From Elymus sibiricus (taxonomy: Eukaryota > Streptophyta > Magnoliopsida > Poales > Poaceae): a DNA stretch of 64,000 bases. Each line of letters opens with the position of its first letter. The first letter of the stretch is position 1. The notes beneath the pieces were generated by a model. The model did no database searches and had not been told where the DNA came from. It saw only the letters and a list, made by a program, of their open reading frames with translations. Of the stretch, positions 32,259 through 42,198 are shown piece by piece. The DNA lies in assembly GCA_039707655.1 (NCBI GenBank), contig CM077671.1:365082720-365146719 (forward strand), given 5' to 3'. Both the position numbers and the translations under genes were made by a program.

Positions 32259-32655
32259 TGTCACGCCCCTAGATCAGGAGGTGACAAATCGATATCGAAC
32301 ATCACCAAATCCATCGATACAAGTGTTCCTGGTGTATGAATTAAATCACCAAACCAAGGTTCACAAACGAACTACAATCCAGAGAAGAGAATCCAGGATG
32401 GGAAGAGCATAGAATCAAGGTAGGCAGCAAGAGAGAATCAAGGAGAGGGGATACACTCGTCTGGTACGAGGGAAGGGAGGAGCTGGAGCTGGAGGAGGAA
32501 GAAGGCAAGCCAATTCTATTCTGCTCGATGCCTCACTTCTGGTGTGGCTGATTCTTTTATCCTCTCCCGTGCCAAGTGCCAACACAAGCCCAAGACCACC
32601 TGGGCCACGGCCCATGACAGCAAAGCCTTGTGCAGCCCTATGCACGTGTATGACA
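32259..32655 (-). repeat. 5' LTR of the RRM-carrying element
   Basis: 397 bp. A GGATAAAAGA stretch in sense orientation (near 32553-32562) is the best TATA-like box. The primer site follows directly after 32259. Confidence 0.92.
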
Positions 32656-32733
32656 TGATAGTACACTTCTTAATACATTTGCATACTGCATACATACAAA
32701 GATGCCCCAACACAAAAAAAACATGGCTGCCTG

Positions 32734-33180
32734 TTTTTTTTTTTTTCAGGAATCACCGGGAGAGCTCCCCCTCCTGATATTACTCAAACCGTAAATAGTA
32801 CAAGCCCGATTACATGAAGGAGTTACATAGAGGGGAGGTATAGTCGCCACGAGCTAGGAAATGGCCACCTTGCCACCCTGCCGAATGAGATGGTCTGACC
32901 ATATATAGATCAATATCCTTGATGATTTTTCCAGAGTCGTGTTACATGGTAGATCGTTGTTTATGATTGCCTTAGCATTTCTAGCATCCCAAATCTTCCA
33001 TAGGATGGTGAGCATGATGAAGCCACATATCCCAGTCAAGTCCATTAGGAGTGTTGTACTCCCAAATGTCTTGGATGCGTCAGACTGCCTAGTAAGAACT
33101 GACGCAAACTATAAGTTTGTTCAAACACAAGAATTCGAAGCACTAGGCATCAACTATTAGTTGATTAGCAAGAAAAAAAT
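32734..33180 (-). pseudogene. LINE 3' fragment, minus strand
   Basis: A run of 13 T (32734-32746) marks the poly(A) tail of a minus-strand element. Frame 32854-33045 contains TILWKIWDARNAKAI, the conserved C-terminal motif of plant LINE ORF2 (LW-IWKARNAK type). It is heavily 5'-truncated, and the upstream boundary near 33180 is approximate. Confidence 0.65.
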
Positions 33181-33373
33181 AATGCAATTTGTGGCAATTG
33201 TTCTACCTTCCCAAATCCGGTTTATGTTCTTTTTGAAGATATTTGATTGTTTCTCCATTATTGTTTTGATAGGAAGCTTTGACGCAGATGAGATGAAAAT
33301 AAGATCTTGCTAAAACACCCTCTTCCAAGGGGCTATTATTTCAATATTAGGTGAATGCCCCCCTCCCCCATCG

Positions 33374-33936
33374 AGGGTAAAGTTCTTCATTTGGTTTGCT
33401 TGTCAAAATCGATGTTGGACTGCCGAGAGGCTTGCAAGGCAGAGTATACAACACCATCCCTGGTGTTTGCTTTGTGACCAATCCAAGGAAACCATGACCC
33501 ACCATTTCACGGGTTGCCTCTTCTCATGGGCCCTATGGCATTAGGTACTATCGTGTATTCTAACCAATGCTCACTGGTTGTAGGTGGGGACTTTGTTGGG
33601 TAGTGGCAACGAATCACCCAATCCACACCAACCTCGATGCACAAGAGCCCCTCTTTAGTCATCATGCTCACAGTCGTGTGGATTTGGAAGCATCATGATG
33701 ACGTCGTATTCAACAATACGCAGACCATCATGATATCCTCGCTCTCCTCAAGACAATCAAGATCAAGTTGTGTCATGAGCAAGGGCAGGGCCGGAGGGGC
33801 GAGGGGTCTCGCCTTGGTACTTCCATCGGCTAGTTCTATCTAGTTGTGTAGGTTTGTACTTGGGGTGTTGGCCCCCTTTTTTACCTATCAATGCCTAGAG
33901 ACGCAAGCTTTTGTGTGTTCTCAAGAAATAAAAAAT
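33374..33936 (+). pseudogene. LINE 3' fragment with zf-RVT domain, plus strand
   Basis: Translation from 33374 gives RVKFFIWFACQNRCWTAERL, then CLLCDQSKETMTHHFTGC, the zinc-binding reverse transcriptase-associated motif of plant LINEs, before a stop at about 33541. Decayed frame follows to an A-rich tail near 33936. Opposite in orientation to the fragment at 32734, so two separate insertions. Confidence 0.75.
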
Positions 33937-35082
33937 CATGCACACGGACCAATAATCGCAATGGTTGAAGACCTCTGGTTATGCAATTGAGTCAAAGGAT
34001 TCATACCACCTTTTTTCATATATGAATAGGCATCCACCTAACCATTAGTCAAATACGTATCTATCAAAGTAACGGCAATTTGGGCCATGACCTCTACTGA
34101 AGGCAAACAACTGTCATGACGTCTACTAAAGGCATGGCACTGTACGAGTGGGTAGTTGGTGACTGAACCAGCTACATGGTGAGGTATGCCATATGGGATG
34201 AGTGAAAAAGCTTTATGATTCAAGTTTGGTTGTGAGTGTGGCACGATCACCAGGGTACATGCCATTGCCAATTTGTGTTCCAGATAGGAAATCAAGATGC
34301 GGCAAGGAAGGAGGCCACATGGGATTCTAGTAGCCCCTGGGACAAGAAAGTCACATATTTTCGGAATAAACTTGGCATTCTTTTCTTAGAAATGTTTTAG
34401 AAAAAACATTGAGCTTTGGGGATCATGAGTCATAGTAGATGACAAGGCATTCAAAGACTTATTGTGTACCTCATATACCCACCCCTATGTAAAACCTACT
34501 TTGTTAGATTATTGACACTAAGGGCATCTCCAAGGCTGACCCGCAAATCTCTTTGGTATATGTCCATTTTTATGTCCGGACGTGGTCCGCGGACATGATG
34601 CGAGAGTGAGTCATCCAATGCTAATAACAAAGTATCTGGTTGGAAGGAGAAAAAGTAGGTGGGGACCATGCATGTGATCGGATATTCGTGGTTTCTTGTC
34701 CAGTTGGGAGGATCGAGAGTAAAGGGGGCCGTGCATGTGCGGTTGGGAGGAGAAAGAGAAGAGGAGGACCATGCATGTGATTGGTCATGTGCATGTCCAA
34801 GAATGAGACGAGATACACCAAGATAGATACAAGATTCACCTGTGAGCCGCAAGGGCAATGAACTTAAAGAAACCAAGGGTTTGTTAATGACAGAAACATC
34901 TAGGTCATAATAGTCGTAAATCTTGTAAGAGTTCATCGTAATTTGATTTAAGAAAAATAATAATTTTGCTGTTTATTTATCAAATCCCATGCAATGCTTC
35001 TAATGTGCTACTCTCGTATTGATTTTTTACATGCACCGAGACAAAGACATGCACCGGGCACAAGTGGTGCCAAGTGTGGATA
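33937..35082. other. Unassigned sequence, possible truncated DNA transposon end
   Basis: No gene recognised. From about 34520 it reads GGGCATCTCCAAGGCTGACCCGCAAAT, then TCCGGACGTGGTCCGCGGACATG, resembling the end of the grass elements that start GGGCATCTCCAAC. ACCATGCATGTGAT repeats at 34664, 34765 and (variant) 34727. No opposite terminus was found. Confidence 0.35.
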
Positions 35083-35525
35083 AGAGCATCTACAACCAGA
35101 CGCTTTAAACAACCTCACATACATTCACGGACGTGCTCGGTCAGTGACCGGATAGGAGAGAGAAGGAAAAAAGCGACCCAACCGAAACCCTCATATCATT
35201 CCTATATGCCCGGGCTGTCCGCGAACCCTCATATCTATCTCAAATATAAGGAGGATATGAGGGCTCGCGGACGCGTCCTGCCGCGCCCGGTCAGTCCGCC
35301 ATGTAGGACGTGACCCCATCCGGACCACCTTTTCTTTTTTTCTTTATTCATTTTTTCTCTTTCTTCCTCTTTATCAATCATGTGCAAGTGACCGCACATA
35401 TGAGGAAGAAAATGAGAAGTGCGACTGCGCAGATGGACAATTATGGAACACGCCCGGTCAGTGACCGGGCGCGTCCTCGGGCGTTTAGAGGGTCATATTT
35501 GCTAAGTCCGGCTGTAGATGCTCTC
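35083..35525. mobile_element. MITE-like element with AGAGCATCTACA termini
   Basis: The left end AGAGCATCTACAACCAGAC and the right end, inverted, AGAGCATCTACAGCCGGAC give a TIR of about 19 bp with two or three mismatches; length is 443 bp. The interior has inverted segments around CCGGTCAGTGACCGG, including a near-perfect palindrome at 35452-35472. No clean target duplication is visible, so the superfamily (Mutator or Harbinger type) is open. Confidence 0.6.
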
Positions 35526-36256
35526 ACTACGGATATAGTTTTGCCCTATAACATGATGTACAACTATCAATAAACCTTAAGTTGACCATGCGCTTACATT
35601 CACACCGATGATTGATTCCACAAGAACGTCCACCATTGTAAATGTCCCGAAGTTTTGTAAGCAAGGAGCTATCCAAAGCAAATGAATCGATTTAGAATTA
35701 ATAAGCAAGGTTGCTTGGTACTTCAATCCATATAAGAAGAAAAACAAGCACGAGGGTCACCCCCAAGCGACTCGGTGGTAACCTAGCCGTCGGCCTCCGA
35801 CGACTAACTCTTCTACCCACCCTCTCCCAGCCGTCGGAAGATGCAGTTGAGCTGAGCCCGCGTCGCGATCGGCAGTGTTGGGGCGTTCCCCTATGCGGCG
35901 ACGCGAATCCTCGATGGTGGGAGGGTGCTCCTTCCTCATGCTCCGCAACCCCGGTGCCCTGGAGGCCATGGACGCATCCTCGGCGATTGACTGCTCCCAC
36001 AGTCGTCCCTTGTTGATGATGCTGCGTATCCGTGCGTCCTGCGGGTGGTGCCCCCCTGTGCGGGCCTTAGGCTGCTGCCAATGCACTGGTGCTTAGATGA
36101 GGTACTAAGTGTATTAAATGGGTTAGCAACTATACTTCCCAATGCATAGATGCTTGGCTTCTTGTAGCTAAGCTCCCTTCATTTAATTAGTCATGGGATC
36201 TCAAGTAGTATGGATACTTTGTGGCCTCTTTGTGACATGTACTCAAATAAATCATA
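35526..36256. other. GC-rich frames of unknown origin
   Basis: Between 35711 and 36090 both strands hold overlapping GC-rich frames of about 100 codons (for example minus strand 35757-36086, with RIRSIINKGRLWEQSIAEDA). It may be an exon relic of a captured gene, but no domain is recognised and neither strand is preferred. Confidence 0.3.
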
Positions 36257-36369
36257 CTCCCTCCATCCCGAAATACTTGTCGGAGAAATGGATAAAAATG
36301 AATGCATCTAGAACTAAAATACGTCTAGATGCATCCATTTTTATGACAAGTAATTCGGGACATAGGAAG
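36257..36369. mobile_element. Stowaway MITE, Thalos-like
   Basis: 113 bp flanked by TA on both sides (36255-36256 and 36370-36371). The left end CTCCCTCCATCCCGAAATAC and the inverted right end CTTCCTATGTCCCGAATTAC form the Tc1/mariner Stowaway TIR. The interior folds on itself around GATGCATCTAGAAC / CGTCTAGATGCATC. Confidence 0.88.
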
Positions 36370-36700
36370 TATTTTGTAAGACACACTCAAACAAACATGA
36401 AAATGTATTTGAATGGGGTTCAGAAAGTAAGTACTGAACATATTACGAAACACATAAACTTGTTCACATGAGGGGAACCGTTCATAGGAATGAGGAAATA
36501 TCATAGATCTTAATTTCCTTGAGGAAATATCATAGGTTTACAGGACAAGGAGACGTTCTCCCTCCGAAGCTTGAAGCTTTCATAAATGAGGAAATTGGAT
36601 CAGTGAGTTTAGTAGAGTTATCCTAGCAAAATTAACATAAACTAGAAGGACTGGGCGCGCTTTGTTGCGCAGTTAGATTAAAAAAACTTAATCACTCTGT

Positions 36701-36922
36701 TTCAAAATACAATGTGTATTACTTATTAAAAGTGTCAAACATTTTAAATTTGCAGATAAATATATCAAAATCCATAATATTAAATTGTTGTGATTAGATT
36801 CATCGTTAAATGAATTTTCATATTTTTTATTTAATATTGTGGATGTCGATATTTTTACTCTCAACTTGGTCAAAGTTGAAGAATTTGACTTTCCAAAAAA
36901 CTAATACCCCTTATATTTTGAA
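36701..36922. mobile_element. Degenerate MITE with 21-bp inverted ends
   Basis: 36701-36721 and 36902-36922 are inverted copies (TTCAAAATAYAAKGKGTATTA). The interior is AT-rich with GGTCAAAGTTGAAGAATTTGAC near the right end, as in Stowaway-type MITEs of grasses. No clear TA duplication at the boundary. Confidence 0.5.
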
Positions 36923-37206
36923 AATAATGGAATATTTCGTTTGATGTGTGAAGGAGATGACATAGTGTGTTTTATTTTTATTTATAATTCGGTAATTTGA
37001 TGGGCCTTTCATGGTGTGATTCTATATTATATGCTAACCAACATTATATATGTGGGAAAATTTCTACTTCGACGACTGCATGTGCGTGATTGATATGTTT
37101 TTATAGGCCGGTTGATGTTGATTGATTTGAAAAAATGTTGGTTCGGTCAAAATCGTTAAACCAAACCCATTAAAAAGCATAGTGTATTTGTCTAAAGAAT
37201 TGAACG

Positions 37207-37455
37207 AGTGAGTTTTGAGAAATTGTTGACCCGGTCAAATCGGGTGGCCCAATTTTAATTGGAGTCTTAGAGACCTCAATTGAATGGGGACTCTTTAAAA
37301 CTAAGGAGTATAGTGTTATAGAGATATAAATAAAATAATTAAATGAGAGAGCTTTGAGAAATTGTTGACCGTGTCAAAATCGGGTGTCACAATGTCAATT
37401 GGAGACCTCAATTGAATGTGTGCTCTCCAATTCTAGGGAGATTAGTGTTATAGTA
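37207..37455. repeat. Tandem duplication of about 143 bp
   Basis: TTTTGAGAAATTGTTGACC..GGTC near 37212 recurs as CTTTGAGAAATTGTTGACC..GTGTC near 37353. Both units continue through GGAGACCTCAATTGAATG or a variant and AGTGTTATAG. No gene here. Confidence 0.6.
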
Positions 37456-37476
37456 TATGAGGAAATAACATAAACC

Positions 37477-38565
37477 TCACTTTTCTTCTGGAAATAGCGT
37501 AGACCTCATACTTTCCATTGCCTTGGCACGCTCAGCTTTTGCATCGTCATCCATGGCACTTGTATCAGCAAAAAACAACTTCTGGTAAAGCTCAATCAGT
37601 TTTGTCTCCTTGGCAAGTCTAGCAGTTTCAAGCTGCTAACTTGAGAGTTGATGTTTGCTCTCTATAACCTTCTGTCGCTCCAGCCTAGACGTTTTCTGGG
37701 TCTCAATAAAAGTGTCAAGTTTTTCACCAAGCAAAGACAGACACTCACTTGATTTGCGTTTACCATCACGCTCATCCTTAGATGTATCACGACCTGGCGG
37801 GCGCTCCTCATCTTCCACATCAACAACACCAGATGTGATATCTATTTTATCTTGCTCCACATTCATTTCTCTCATTGCTGCAAGCCAATTTCCATTGTCC
37901 TTCAGTTCTCTCCACATTGTCAAATGTTGGAAAGCTGAGTGTTGGATGGCTTGATATTTCTCCAAGGCGAAGGCCTGTAGCTGCTCCTCACCATAACCAC
38001 TAGTGTATAACTTACACACATTGCTATACTCACCATGGAAAATGTTGATCTTTCTCTTCACCTTTTGAAAATGGCTCTTCAATTGCACCACATCTCTTTG
38101 ATGATCTGCGGGAGTGAGACTGTTATATTGAGCAGCTATGTCATCCCAATACTTATCTATCTTCTTGCCATTCCCTTCAATGGGATCAGTTGAAAGTTCC
38201 AACCAGGCGCTTGCCTACGTAAGCAAATTGTAAGTTAGCATGCAACCAGAAGTTATATGGTAGTAATAGATATTTCAAACTGACAAGAGCATGTACCAAT
38301 CTCTTCTCTTCTTGTTGTGTCCAATTCAGACATTGTGTAGACCTCGAAGGCTCTTGATCATCTTCAAGATTTACAACATGGGCTTTTTTTGTAAAGAACC
38401 TCTACCTGAAGCAGAATCGGATGTTTTTTTTTTCCTTTTACTACAAACTGGTGGTGGTGGTGGCGGTGGCGGCGTTGAGAATGCAACATGTGAGGGGACA
38501 CCGACAAAATGGAGATTCTCTTGTGGCTCTTGTTGAGGAGGGAGGATATGGGATGGACAGTGCAT
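37477..38565 (-). pseudogene. PIF/Harbinger ORF1-like (SANT/Myb-type) gene, broken
   Basis: Minus-strand two-exon gene with an 82-nt GT..AG intron (38215-38296) that rejoins the SANT-like motif WTQQEEKRL to SAWLELSTDPIEGN. Next come KKIDKYWDDIAAQYN and LKSHFQKVKRKINIF, the tri-helix/SANT fold typical of PIF/Harbinger ORF1 proteins and their plant relatives (often annotated as glutathione S-transferase T3-like or NAM-associated). ORF1 proteins bind DNA and help import and direct the separate transposase. The ATG at 38565 opens a Pro-rich N-terminus with PPPPPPPP and KRKKK. Two lesions are visible: a frame change at an A-run near 38386-38392, and an in-frame TAG at 37636-37638, after which conserved frame continues to TGA at 37477. 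No DDE transposase or TIR was found nearby. Confidence 0.75.
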
Positions 38566-39601
38566 TGGCTGGAATAGTGGGTTTCGTGGACTGCCTCATA
38601 AACTAAGAAAGTCGTAAGGTGGATGGGTATACATTTTCCTGAAACATGTAAAAAAACTTAACTCGGTTTGATTCTGTAAAAAAGGAGCTACTTGACAATT
38701 CTGAATTGTAGTTTGTATCACTAGATAGCTAGTATTTGACAATCTAAACTATAGTTTGTATTATTAGATAACTATTTGACAATTAGTATGACTAGATAGC
38801 AACACTTTGACCTTAACCAAACTCAGATTGATTCTGTAAAAAAGACTGGTAGAGATTTACATATATATGCAGTTGTCCTTCAGTTAGTGATATCTGAATA
38901 TGCTAATACTACTACTGTGCGTTAACTAATGATTCAAGCTGACTTGTGTAGAGTAAAATCAGTAAGTTCGTTTCGGCAAACACTCAAATTAGATGGTCAT
39001 GATGTGCAAAAGGAAATCGATGAGAACTGTACTTTCTGTAAGAGAATATGCAAGAAACTCAGAATCGATGGACTTAGATTTCAGTTTCCATCAAATTAGA
39101 TGGCCATGACTTCTGAACAATTGATACGAAATCAATGGGTGACTGCAGTCTATATCAAACTAGGAATCCATGGACTTAGGAAAATTCAGATTGAAAGAGT
39201 AAGAGAGAAGTGATGCTATTAATCTGCAGTCATGCACGAGAAGTGGCAAAAGTGAATAAATATATTGAAAAAACGATACTAATCAATGGATGACTGAAGT
39301 TTATATTAACCTCCTCTCGTTCTCATTCTTTTTCTGTCAAATGCGTACTAAATCCATGGTCCTATGATACAGAATCTATACAAATTTTGCAGCGTATGCT
39401 TGCCCTTACCAATGACTAGGTGGTGACTGGCTGGAGGAGCTGCTGCTGTCGGTGAATCGAGGAGGAGCCGGTGGTGGTGCGGCAAACAGAGGCGGAACCA
39501 GTGGTGGTGCGGCAAACCGAGGAGGGCCATGTGCTAGTGGTGCCGCTGTGACCTTCTCCCAACGATGGTCCATGAGGCTGGCTGAGGATGGGATGACGGC
39601 G
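38566..39601. other. Sequence upstream of the Harbinger-like pseudogene
   Basis: No gene recognised. 39368-39600 holds a GC-rich stretch with a short repeat of GGCGGAACCAGTGGTGGTGCGGCAA type, giving Pro/Ala-rich frames on the minus strand that end where the gypsy LTR was inserted at 39602. It may be a first exon or promoter relic, but this cannot be supported. Confidence 0.3.
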
Positions 39602-41433
39602 TGATATCTACTACACAACTTTATTCTTGTAGACTTTGTTGGGCCTCCAAGCGCAGAGTTTTGCAGGACAGTAGCAATTTTCCCTCAAGTGGATGACCTA
39701 AGGTTTATCAATCCGTGGGAGGTGTAGGATGAAGCTGGTCTCTCTCAAACAACCCTGCAATCAAATACAAGAAATCTCTTGTGTGCCCAACACACCCAAT
39801 ACAATGGCAAATTGTATAGTTGCACTAGTTCGGCGAAGAGATGGTGATACAAGTGCAATATGGATGGTAGATATAGGTTTTTGTAATATGAAAATATAAA
39901 AACAGCAAGGTAATAAATAGTAAACAGCGAGCAAAATGTTATATTAATGCTTGGAAACAAGGCCTAGGGTTCATACGTTCACTAGTGCAATCTCCCAATA
40001 ATGCTAACATAGTTGAATCATATGATCATCCCTCACCGTGCAACAAAGAATCACTCCAAAGTTCCTATCTAGCGGATAAAAATAAGATGAAATTGGTGTA
40101 GGTAGTAGAACCACCTCAAAGTTATTCTTTCCGATCAATCTTTTGGGCTATTCCTATAAGTGTCACAACAAACCCTAGAGTTCATACTAGAATAACACCA
40201 ATGATGCATATCAATCCACCCTAATGTCACCTAGATACTCCAATGTCACCTCAAGTATCCGTGGGTAAATTATGTGACATGCATCAAACAATTTCAGATC
40301 TATCATACTCAATCCAACACAAAGAACTTCAAGGAGCACCCAAGATTTCTATTGGAGAACGTGGTATGAAAACGTGCAATCAAACCCTATGCATAGATCC
40401 CCAAGGTCAGTGGAATCCGCAAGTTGATGCCTCAAGATATATCAAGTGAAACAATAGAATACCCCAATGTCACTACGGGTATCCCACGCAAGACGTACAT
40501 CAAGTGTTCTCAAACCTAAATATTCAATCCAACATAACGATATCTCAAAGGGAAATATTCAATTCATCACAACATGATAGCAAGGGAATAACATCATATG
40601 ATCCGACTATATTAACAAAGCCCATGATACATCAAGATCGTGACATCTCAGGAACACGAGAGAGAGAGAGATTGAACACATAGCTACTGGTACATACCCT
40701 CAGCCCCGAGGGTGAACTACTCCCTCCTCGTCATGGCCTCCGCCAGGATGATGAAGATGGCCACCGATGATGGTTTCCCCTCTCTGGCAGGGTACTGGAA
40801 AGGCTCCAGATTGGTTTTTCATCAATACAGAGAGTTGCGGCAGCGGAACGGAGAGTCTCTGTTTATTTCTGGGGTTTCTGGGATTTATAGGATTTTTCAG
40901 CATTGGAATCACGCGCAATGAAGCCACGTGGGCCCCACAAGCTATCAGGGCGCGACCTAGGGGGCACCCTGATGGCTTGTGCCCCATGTGTGGCTCCCCT
41001 CCGGTGGTTCTTTGCTCCAATATGGCTTATTTCCTCCAGAAAAAATCACCAAAACGTTTCGGGCGATTCCGAGAACTTTTATTTTCTGCACAAAAACAAC
41101 ACCACGGTAATTCTGCTGAAAACAACGCCAGTCCGGGTTAGTTCTAAATAAATCATATAAAGTGCATCAAAACCATATAAAAGTATTATAAACATAGGCA
41201 ATCATGGCATGAATACTTCATAAATTATCGATACTTTAGAGACGTATCAACATCCCCAAGCATAATTCCTGCTCCTCCTCGAGTAGGTAAATGATAAAAG
41301 AAATAATTTATGAAGTGGGAATGATGGCATAGTATATAAGTTTGATCAATGATAATTCCAATCACTTTTTTTAACATCATAACCAGCAACCTTTTCTCAT
41401 AGAAATTCTCATAATAAAGTAGCAAGTTCTTCA
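39602..41433 (-). mobile_element. Gypsy-type retrotransposon, 3' LTR and adjacent internal region, minus strand
   Basis: In sense orientation the LTR runs from TGATACGTCTCTAAAGTATC (41249) to GTAGTAGATATCA (39602), 1648 bp. Before it lies GGAATTATGCTTGGGGATGT, the polypurine tract used by this group of Triticeae gypsy elements. Internal sequence is cut at 41433 by a CACTA element and continues at 52284-53237. The rest has been displaced beyond the window by the LTR element inserted at 53238. The outer target duplication copy would be CGGCG at 39597-39601. Confidence 0.8.
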
Positions 41434-41763
41434 CACTAGTGCAGAAAAGCCTAGCTATGGCGTGGCCAAAATGGCCTTGCTGGCGTAGACACCCTACGCC
41501 AGCAATAAGGTGCCACAGTTAAAATATACTGGTGGCGTTGGAGACGAAGCCAGTAGTATCTTGAACACCTGCTGGCGTTGGATAGATCTGCATGCCAGCA
41601 CTGTCATATTTAGCTAATAAAAAAATACCAGCTTCACAAAAGATACTAAACATTTCATTCACAAAAGATACCAAACATTTCATTCACAAAAGGAAAGTAC
41701 CAATTACTTCTGACAATGTATATATATATCGATCTTCACCTCTGATCGACACTACCTAGCTAG

Positions 41764-42130
41764 CTAGTTTTTCCTAAGGACTAACTTCATCTCACGAAGC
41801 TTATTCCTATTTGTCTGCCCCTCCTTGATGTAATGCGCTTTCTCCGTCTTCAGCTGATGCTTCTAGGCCGTCAGGACTTCTATGTCCTTATTGACCTCAG
41901 TTATCTCGAGGTTCAGTGCCGTGATCTGACCTTCGAGACTGTAAATCTTATCGTAGACAATAGCATTGTCATCGATAATTTTTTCCTTCTCCTTCATCAG
42001 GAAGTCATCCAACGCCTGCAGGGCCTTGAGGGTGCTCTCATGTGACGCGGTCAGCTCGTGACTGAGCACTTCGACGTCACCTGAAGACTGCACAACGACA
42101 GGCACCGGCGAAGACGGACCTCCTAAGTAT
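41764..42130 (-). pseudogene. Last exon of a CACTA-associated coiled-coil protein
   Basis: A minus-strand exon with acceptor TTGGCAG before 42130. It encodes Pro/Val-rich sequence, then a predicted coiled coil (heptad-like EVLSHELTASHESTLKALQ and LEGQITALNLEITEVNKDIE). An in-frame TAG at 41863-41865 interrupts it; conserved-looking frame continues to a TAG at 41764. Position near the 3' terminus fits the C-terminus of the second (TNPA-like) CACTA gene. Upstream exons were not found, probably lost to the insertion at 42199. Confidence 0.5.
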
Positions 42131-42198
42131 GCCTGCCAAGGGTTTCAAATCATGAACAATTAATTAGTGGTTAGATACGTGTATATATATATATATAT

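Larger units (their letters stand above)
29382..32655 (-). mobile_element. Young non-autonomous LTR retrotransposon carrying an RRM protein
   Basis: 3274 bp with two 397-bp LTRs (29382-29778 and 32259-32655) that differ by a single base in my comparison (A/G near 29517). The perfect target duplication TGATA flanks it (29377-29381 and 32656-32660). Minus-strand sense is shown by the primer site TTGGTATTCAGAGCTC (32243-32258), resembling the initiator-Met type, and by the polypurine tract CTTGGGGGCGATAA (29779-29792). There is no protease, RT, RNase H or integrase. The only long frame is the RRM protein, so mobility must have come from enzymes supplied in trans. The low LTR divergence indicates recent movement. 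Confidence 0.92.

Noticed and set aside
35757..36086. 109-codon minus-strand frame with RIRSIINKGRLWEQSIAEDA
   Set aside because: No recognisable domain and an equally good frame on the other strand; kept only as an unassigned region.
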